Assembly (NCBI GenBank): GCA_020636095.1
Contig: JACJYN010000002.1
Coordinates: 124,001 to 188,000 of the forward strand
Direction: 5' to 3'
Source: Lewinellaceae bacterium
GTDB taxonomy: Bacteria > Bacteroidota > Bacteroidia > Chitinophagales > Saprospiraceae
Length of the DNA stretch: 64,000 nt
Below the pieces are notes generated by a model, which searched no databases, had not been told where the DNA came from, and saw only the letters and a list, made by a program, of their open reading frames with translations. Made by a program: the position numbers and the translations under genes. Positions 58,966-64,000 of the stretch are shown here, piece by piece (position 1 is the first letter of the stretch; every line of letters starts with the position of its first letter).

Positions 58966-59565
58966 TCACATCTTCCCCGCATACAACCTGGCGTACCGGG
59001 CAATGTACTTGCCGATGATATCGAACTCCAGGTTCACGGTATGGCCGGGCCGGATGTCCCTAAAATTGGTGTGTTCGTAAGTATAAGGAATGATGGCAAC
59101 CGAGAAGACATCCTCTACCGGCTCAACAACCGTGAGGCTTACGCCATTGACCGTTACCGAGCCTTTGTCTACGAGCAGATGCTCCTCGGTAGGCTCGTAT
59201 CGAAAACGGTAGTACCAGCTTCCATCCCGTTCATCGACGGCGATGCAGGTAGCGGTGCCGTCTACATGGCCCTGCACCATGTGCCCGTCGAGCCGGCTGT
59301 CGGCTTTCATTGCGCGTTCCAGGTTGATTCTGCCGCCTTCTTTTACCTCTCCCAGATTCGAGCGGTTCAATGTTTCTTCGATGGCGGTGACCGTATGTGT
59401 GCCGCCCCCCAGAGCGACCACCGTCAGGCAGACCCCATTGTGGGCGACGCTCTGGTCAATTTTGAGTTCTGCTGAGATAGGGCTTTTAATAGTGAAATGT
59501 ACATTGCCGCCCTCCTGGTGAATGGCCGTCACAGCGCCCATCGTTTCGATAATTCCGGTAAACAT
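58966..59565 (-). CDS. ribE: Riboflavin synthase, alpha subunit
   Basis: This 199-residue enzyme condenses two molecules of dimethylribityllumazine to riboflavin. It has the classic start MFTGIIETMGAVTAIHQEGG and two lumazine-binding barrels (1-97 and 98-199), with SVAHNGVCLTVVALGGG in the first and SVTVNGVSLTVVEPVEDVFS in the second, and EGGRINLERAMKADSRLDGH between. The length is as usual. No other rib gene is adjacent, and no FMN riboswitch is seen upstream. Confidence 0.93.
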   Translation of the reverse strand: MFTGIIETMGAVTAIHQEGGNVHFTIKSPISAELKIDQSVAHNGVCLTVVALGGGTHTVTAIEETLNRSNLGEVKEGGRINLERAMKADSRLDGHMVQGHVDGTATCIAVDERDGSWYYRFRYEPTEEHLLVDKGSVTVNGVSLTVVEPVEDVFSVAIIPYTYEHTNFRDIRPGHTVNLEFDIIGKYIARYARLYAGKM

Positions 59566-59737
59566 AATCTTGCATGTTGGTTTCCGAATTTAAAACAGCT
59601 GATGAGCAGCTAAGTTCTGAACGCTGAGGCAATTTACCCCCTTCGATATATGGCCGGGTGAAATGCAAAAAAGACGCCTCCAGGCTATCAATGTAAAGCC
59701 AATGGAGTACGATGCCCCTTTGTTTCCATAAATCTCT

Positions 59738-59745
59738 TACATTTG
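59738..59745 (+). promoter_or_regulatory. -7 box candidate upstream of the gene at 59833
   Basis: TACATTTG fits TAnnTTTG. TTTG at 59719-59722 is upstream but only 15 nt away, shorter than the usual 19-21. It would give a leader of about 80 nt. Confidence 0.35.
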
Positions 59746-59832
59746 TAGTTAAATAAGATGTAACTTTTAACAATTAGTGCGTTAAATAAAAAAACTCTGC
59801 TTTAGAGCTTATTGGGAGCAAGAGACAGCAAC

Positions 59833-60330
59833 ATGGAACAATTCAACCCGGAGAAACTACTCTCCACCCTCAATGGATACACCCAATCAATGGGCCCGCT
59901 GGAATGGGGCATCATCGGCGGCGGCATCGCCCTGATCCTTCTCCTGGCCGCCAGCATTTCTTCCACCAAACGCCGCAGGAAGCGCAATGCTCAAAAGGTA
60001 GCCCCGTCGCTGAGCCTGGATACCTTTCAGATTTCTCCCCTGGGGCGCGATGCCTACTTTAAAGTCCTCAACAACGGCCAGCCAGCCCGGCTCAGTAATA
60101 TGGCCATCAAAGGCAGAAAGGATGTTGTCGTGAAAAATGCCGTGGCCGGGCATGAGTTGCAGTCCGGTGAATCTTACCGTATTCTGCTGGAAGCCACCGG
60201 CACTCAAAAGCTGAACGCCGATTTCACCATCGAGCTATCTTACGTCGACCTGGTTGGCAATGTCTACCAGCAGGCCTTTGCGCTCAACCAGCAGGCCGCC
60301 AGGCAACCCAAGCTCGTCAGATTAGCCTAA
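59833..60330 (+). CDS. Single-pass membrane protein, hypothetical
   Basis: This 165-residue protein has one transmembrane helix (about 27-44, IIGGGIALILLLAASIS) followed by a basic stretch (STKRRRKRNAQK) and a cytosolic beta-rich domain (about 60-160: LSLDTFQISPLGRDAYFKVL; LNADFTIELSYVDLVGNVYQ). ATG at 59833 is chosen over an upstream TTG. It lies 23 nt before bshB1, so it is probably co-transcribed with it. No family recognised. Confidence 0.65.
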   Translation: MEQFNPEKLLSTLNGYTQSMGPLEWGIIGGGIALILLLAASISSTKRRRKRNAQKVAPSLSLDTFQISPLGRDAYFKVLNNGQPARLSNMAIKGRKDVVVKNAVAGHELQSGESYRILLEATGTQKLNADFTIELSYVDLVGNVYQQAFALNQQAARQPKLVRLA

Positions 60331-60353
60331 TCCTGTCCTGAACAACACGCACC

Positions 60354-61085
60354 ATGAAAATAGATATTCTCGCCATCGGCGTCCACCCCGATGATATTGA
60401 GCTGAGTTGCAGCGGCACCCTGCTTCGCCATATCAGCCAGGGCAAAGCAGTAGGGCTGCTCGACCTGACCCAGGGAGAGCTAGGCACCCGGGGCTCCGCC
60501 GGTTTAAGGCTGGAAGAAGCCGCCATCGCCGCCGGATTGATGGGAGCCGCCTTCCGCAAAAATCTCGGCATGGCAGATGGCTTCTTTTCATACAACCGGG
60601 AAAATATCATCAAGATCATCGAGGTGATCCGCGAGCACCAACCTGAGATCGTTTTGGCCAACGCTGTGTCGGACCGCCATCCTGACCACGGGCGCGCCGC
60701 CAAGCTGATTGCCGATGCCTGCTTCTACTCAGGCCTGGTGAAAATACCGACGGCCGGCAATAATGGCGCCCCCCACGAACGCTGGCGGCCCCGGGCTCTT
60801 TACCATTACATCCAGGACCACAATCTCAAGCCGGACTTCGTCGTAGACATTACGCCTTATATGGATAAAAAGATCGAGCTGGCGCAGGCCTTTCGCTCTC
60901 AGGTGTTTGTTCCCGGTGCAGAAGAGTACGAGAAGGAATTGAAATCGCCTATTTCAGGAGAGGATTTTATCGATTTTCTGCGCGCCAAAGCCCGCACCTA
61001 TGGCAGGGATGCCGGCTTTGAATACGCTGAAGGATTTAATGTAGCCCGTACGCCGGGCGTCAACGACCTGTTCAGCCTTATATGA
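60354..61085 (+). CDS. bshB1: Bacillithiol biosynthesis deacetylase BshB1
   Basis: This 243-residue LmbE-type zinc deacetylase removes acetyl from GlcNAc-malate in bacillithiol synthesis. Metal-binding motif HPDDIE (His11, Asp14) and the later ANAVSDRHPDHGRAAKLIAD are intact; LTQGELGTRGSAGLRLEEAA and FRSQVFVPGAEEYEKELKSP are typical of BshB1. The length matches. It follows a membrane protein gene by 23 nt and is convergent, with an 8-nt overlap, with the histidine kinase gene. bshA and bshC are not in the window. Confidence 0.92.
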   Translation: MKIDILAIGVHPDDIELSCSGTLLRHISQGKAVGLLDLTQGELGTRGSAGLRLEEAAIAAGLMGAAFRKNLGMADGFFSYNRENIIKIIEVIREHQPEIVLANAVSDRHPDHGRAAKLIADACFYSGLVKIPTAGNNGAPHERWRPRALYHYIQDHNLKPDFVVDITPYMDKKIELAQAFRSQVFVPGAEEYEKELKSPISGEDFIDFLRAKARTYGRDAGFEYAEGFNVARTPGVNDLFSLI

Positions 61086-62400
61086 TCTTGTCGGGAAAAG
61101 CGCAGTAAAAAGTAGCGCCCTGCCCTTCTGCCCCTTCCGCCCAGAACCGCCCCTGATGCAGGTTGACCACCTGCCGGACGATGGCCAACCCAATCCCCGT
61201 GCCTTCAAACTGCTGGGTTGAATGCAAGCGTTTAAAGGGCTTGCCAAGTTCTTCAACAAACTTCATATCAAACCCGGCGCCGTTATCCCTGACGTACAGT
61301 ACCGTCTGCCCCCTTTCCTCCCGATAGGAACCAATCTCTACCCGGGGATCAGCCACGTGTCCGGAATACTTTACCGCATTCGATATAAGGTTGCTGAGCA
61401 GATGCCAAAGCAGCTTGGAATCGGCCTGAATGCAGCCCAGGTTATTGAAAGATAAGCCGGGCTTTTTCCCTTCCTTACCAGCCGTTTGTTCTTCCCAAAT
61501 GCTTCGGGCCATAGGTTCCAGTTCTACTGTCGAACTGGACAGTCCGTCTTTCCCGATACGGGACAACAGCAACAGGTCTTCGATGATCTGAAGAATCCTG
61601 GCGTGGCTGCCTTTGATGTGGCCGAAAAATTCGTTTTTGCTGGCTTCATCCAACTCCCCGGATCGGATGCGCCGCTCCAGTAGTTGAGTAAAAGACTGCG
61701 CCAGCCGCAAGGGGCCTTTCAGGTCATGCGTAATAGCATAGTTGAAGCTCACCAGGTTTTCATTGGCATGTTGCAACTCCTGGCGCTGACGGGCAATCTT
61801 TTCCTCCCGTTCTTCGAGCTGATAGATAAATGTAGCCTTCTCCCGTTCCTGTTTTTCCTGATTGCGCATCACGATGATGCCGAAAAAAGCGATCAGGTAA
61901 ATGGAGAAGATAAAGCCCCAACTCTCCGTGGTACTGCCCACCAGGAATACACCCAGGCCGGCCATCAGCACCATCCCACTGTATACCAGATACATCCTCG
62001 CTCCGCCGGCGATCATTGGGATGACCACCCAAACGGTCATGCAGCCAAATGTTACCGCAAATTCCTGTTTGGGCGTACCGGCAGGGCCGGCAAAGATCAA
62101 AAAGGCAATACCGTTCATCATCAGGATAAAACTGGACAACATAACGGCATGAAGGAGAATGGTGAAATTGGCGGATTTCCTGAAATAACGGCCAATGAGG
62201 AAAATAAACCCGCCCAAGAGCCCAATCACCCGCCAGGGCAGTGTACCGGTCAATTCAAGGTCATACCGGTCCAGAAGATAGAAAACCAGGATGGATAGTA
62301 TAGCCCAAACCGCGGCGATAGTCCCGATACGCGCGGTTTTCTGAGCCACCTCCTGAATGTACCTTTCATAGTGTGCAGGACTCATCATGTATAGCATCAT
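61078..62400 (-). CDS. Membrane-bound sensor histidine kinase
   Basis: This 440-residue protein has six hydrophobic segments in residues 25-178 (pairs around 26-41, 56-71, 79-104, 113-130, 136-155, 163-178), a coiled-coil linker (180-215), a HisKA dimerisation helix with His225 in NYAITHDLKGPLRLAQSFTQ, and a HATPase with N box NLISNAVKYS, G1 DNGAGFDMKF and G2 GTGIGLAIVRQVV. All catalytic elements are present. The signal is unknown; no response regulator is adjacent. The start may be any of several ATG codons between 62400 and 62385. Confidence 0.87.
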   Translation of the reverse strand: MMLYMMSPAHYERYIQEVAQKTARIGTIAAVWAILSILVFYLLDRYDLELTGTLPWRVIGLLGGFIFLIGRYFRKSANFTILLHAVMLSSFILMMNGIAFLIFAGPAGTPKQEFAVTFGCMTVWVVIPMIAGGARMYLVYSGMVLMAGLGVFLVGSTTESWGFIFSIYLIAFFGIIVMRNQEKQEREKATFIYQLEEREEKIARQRQELQHANENLVSFNYAITHDLKGPLRLAQSFTQLLERRIRSGELDEASKNEFFGHIKGSHARILQIIEDLLLLSRIGKDGLSSSTVELEPMARSIWEEQTAGKEGKKPGLSFNNLGCIQADSKLLWHLLSNLISNAVKYSGHVADPRVEIGSYREERGQTVLYVRDNGAGFDMKFVEELGKPFKRLHSTQQFEGTGIGLAIVRQVVNLHQGRFWAEGAEGQGATFYCAFPDKII

Positions 62401-62451
62401 TGATATGGGCTACCTAAAGTAAACCTTTTCCATGAACCAGCAAAACCAATA

Positions 62452-62856
62452 TTAATAATCCGGCAACTTCCCTTCCAGCCGTTCCACGTACTGCACCTCT
62501 CCCAGCCGGAATTTGACCGGCATCCGGGCAGCCTTCTCCAGTTGCACTTCCCATTTGCAGAAGGCGCCCAGCTTGTCATAAGAATAGGCAGCCGGCATGG
62601 GGGGGGCTTCCAGTACCTGCTTGCGGGTAGCGGATTCCAGGGCTCGCCAGGAAGGCAATACAGACATGGAAGGCAATTGGTAGATAGCCGGCGGCGTGCG
62701 AATCGTATCACCCGGTAAACGAAGCCCGGGCGCTGCATTGGAAGAAGATCGCTGCCCGTATACCGGCTGGAGTTGGAACGCCAGCGCCAGGAGGATTACC
62801 CCCCAGGACAAGGCCCACTCGGGCCTCCTTCGCCGGTGCGGGACTTCGCCCGCCAC
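62452..62856 (-). CDS. Secreted or membrane-anchored hypothetical protein
   Basis: The frame is open from 63123, but its first 85 codons cover GAATTCCGAATTCC-type word repeats and are not plausible protein. A GTG at 62856 gives VAGEVPHRRRRPEWALSWGV, a basic N-region and hydrophobic helix (ILLALAFQLQPVYG), i.e. a signal peptide cleaved near GQR. The mature part of about 100 residues is Pro-rich, then helical (LGAFCKWEVQLEKAARMPVK). No family. Start uncertain. Confidence 0.5.
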   Translation of the reverse strand: MAGEVPHRRRRPEWALSWGVILLALAFQLQPVYGQRSSSNAAPGLRLPGDTIRTPPAIYQLPSMSVLPSWRALESATRKQVLEAPPMPAAYSYDKLGAFCKWEVQLEKAARMPVKFRLGEVQYVERLEGKLPDY

Positions 62857-62859
62857 AGC

Positions 62860-63043
62860 TGCTTCAACCCGCGGCCTTCGTCCGTAGCAGGCCGGACTAC
62901 TGCCCGCCGGAGACAGCGGCGGAGCCTCACTGCGTTCGAATACTGAATACCGAATACCGCAGTTCGCCGGTTCGCTTCCCGACTTCCGAATGCCGAATGC
63001 CGACTTCCGAATTCCGAATTCCGCCTTCCAAAACCTCCCCTCC
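62860..63043. repeat. GAATTCCG/GAATGCCG-word spacer
   Basis: Tandem degenerate words (TACTGAATACCGAATACCGC; GACTTCCGAATGCCGAATGC; GACTTCCGAATTCCGAATTC) occupy most of the spacer between two genes. Part of the left side (GGCCGGACTACTGCC) resembles the 58798-58910 block. Confidence 0.5.
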
Positions 63044-64000
63044 CTACTCATGATCTTCGGTTTTTTGCTTCCGGCTCCCGCTGTATAGCTGATACTGATG
63101 GTATTTACATTCCAGGGCGCCATTGAAGAGGGTCATCTTACGGGAAGGGCGCAGGCCTATCTTTTTCATGGCCTCCTTATTGGAGGAGATGATCCAGGCT
63201 TCGTAGCCGGCGAAGGCCTGCTTGAGGCGGTCGCCGATCATCTGGTAAAAGGCTTCGATATCCGTTTTCACCAGGCGTTCATCGTAGGGAGGGTTCATCA
63301 CGAGGAGGCCGTCTTCCGCCGGCGGCTCCAGGCGTTCAAAGCGCTGGCGGGCTATTTCCACCTGCCCTTCCAGTCCGGCGGCCAGGGCATTGTGGTTGGC
63401 GATTCGCATGGCCTTGAAATCCATATCGTAGCCATGCAGGCCGTGTTCGAAGGCTGTCACCCGGTTCTGGGCGTCGGCGAGCAGATCGCCCCAGAGCTCC
63501 GCGTCGAAGTCCTGCCATTTTTTAAACCCAAAATACTCGCGCTGCAATTGCGGCGCCCGGTTGCAGGCGTAGGTAGCCGCCTCGATCAGAATGGTGCCCG
63601 AGCCGCACATGGGGTCGATAAAAGCGCAGTCGCGCTTCCAGCCGGTCAGCAGGACCATGCCGGCGGCCAGCACTTCGTTGATAGGGGCCTCCAGCGCCTC
63701 CACCCGGTAGCCCCGCTTGTGGAGAGATTCCTCCGAGCTATCGAGGGACACCGTACATTCTTCCTGGTAGATGTGCACATTGACCCGCAAAGTAGGCCGG
63801 TGTAGTGACACATCGGGCCTGCGCCCCTCCTCCTTGCGGAAACGGTCGACGATGGCGTCCTTGGTTTTCAGCGCCACGTATTTGGAGTGGTTAAAATGAG
63901 GCGAGTTGACCGCCGCGTCCACCGCCAGGGTGTCATTCACCCCCATGTACTGCCGCCAGTCGATGTCGAAGATCTTGCGATAAAGGCCTTGTTCGTCGCG
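63044..64000 (-). CDS. THUMP-type 23S rRNA methyltransferase (RlmL-like), partial
   Basis: The gene runs off the window end; 318 C-terminal residues are visible, starting RDEQGLYRKIFDIDWRQYMG. They include NSPHFNHSKYVALKTKDAIV, the SAM-binding CAFIDPMCGSGTILIEAATY and the catalytic NPPYDERL, as in the RlmL/YcbY group of N2-guanine methyltransferases. The missing N-terminus should carry the THUMP RNA-binding domain. There is no RlmK fusion at the C-terminus, so this is the single-activity form common outside enterics. Confidence 0.88.
   Translation of the reverse strand, partial: RDEQGLYRKIFDIDWRQYMGVNDTLAVDAAVNSPHFNHSKYVALKTKDAIVDRFRKEEGRRPDVSLHRPTLRVNVHIYQEECTVSLDSSEESLHKRGYRVEALEAPINEVLAAGMVLLTGWKRDCAFIDPMCGSGTILIEAATYACNRAPQLQREYFGFKKWQDFDAELWGDLLADAQNRVTAFEHGLHGYDMDFKAMRIANHNALAAGLEGQVEIARQRFERLEPPAEDGLLVMNPPYDERLVKTDIEAFYQMIGDRLKQAFAGYEAWIISSNKEAMKKIGLRPSRKMTLFNGALECKYHQYQLYSGSRKQKTEDHE

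Noticed and set aside
59566..59737. Possible FMN riboswitch upstream of ribE
   Set aside because: ribE is on the minus strand with its leader at about 59566-59650; I see none of the conserved RFN-element segments there.

Overview
The window looks like a chromosomal stretch of a Bacteroidota bacterium, most likely of the Saprospiria (Lewinella/Haliscomenobacter-like). The grounds are: two proteins with C-terminal type IX secretion sorting domains (12800-13618, 53794-55953), lipoproteins with Bacteroidota-style lipoboxes, TAnnTTTG-type promoter boxes, starts without clear Shine-Dalgarno sites, a bacillithiol gene (bshB1), a type B ribosomal protein L31, and moderate GC content outside a few AT-rich spacers. 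No rRNA, tRNA or CRISPR array was seen. This placement is inference from gene content.

Layout. 0.3-2.2 kb: a sarcosine-oxidase-like flavoenzyme and a secreted protein. 2.3-4.8 kb: a nested repeat island holding an IS110-type element, short palindromic elements and a 151-bp MITE. 4.9-8.9 kb: an Rrf2 regulator and a trehalose synthase-maltokinase fusion that lacks the catalytic nucleophile. 9-16 kb: an XRE regulator, small proteins, a BASS transporter, surface proteins, and a sigma factor followed by a membrane protein that looks like an anti-sigma factor with a seven-repeat propeller. 16.1-19.6 kb: an IS1182-like element inside a palindromic element, beside a truncated SGNH hydrolase; then a MarR regulator coupled to an intact SGNH hydrolase. 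19.6-24.5 kb: M20 amidohydrolase, glutaminase, Gfo/Idh oxidoreductase and small membrane proteins. 24.9-29.6 kb: a three-part protein with a deoxyribosyltransferase/TIR-like C-terminus behind twin palindromic operators, then a large GAF-like protein with a MITE at its 5' end. 29.7-44.9 kb: mostly housekeeping and metabolic genes (endonuclease V, GH92 with a glycosyltransferase, CHAD, transglutaminase-like, desaturase, methyltransferase, GlmU-like, L31, GNAT, NUDIX). 44.8-48 kb: gene wrecks and a second repeat island (IS4-superfamily element plus three tandem palindromic elements). 48-64 kb: cytochrome bd oxidase (cydB, cydA), surface proteins, ribE, bshB1, a histidine kinase and a partial RlmL-like methyltransferase.

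The most striking features concern mobile DNA. The IS110 insertion can be reconstructed to the base. The non-coding segment upstream of its transposase carries short matches to both halves of the target and to the element end, in the order expected of a bridge RNA. A 151-bp MITE occurs in three identical copies with perfect 8-bp target duplications, plus one older copy split by the IS110 element. A separate family of palindromic elements shares a TAGCCNNAGCTA core and occurs in end-sharing tandems. Two unrelated transposases are each split by a -1 frameshift at a run of exactly ten A. Many spacers also hold locus-specific short-word repeats that fold into hairpins.

Limits: everything was read by eye. 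Family names rest on motif recognition, alternative starts were chosen by signal peptides and context, and homopolymer frameshifts could be sequencing errors.
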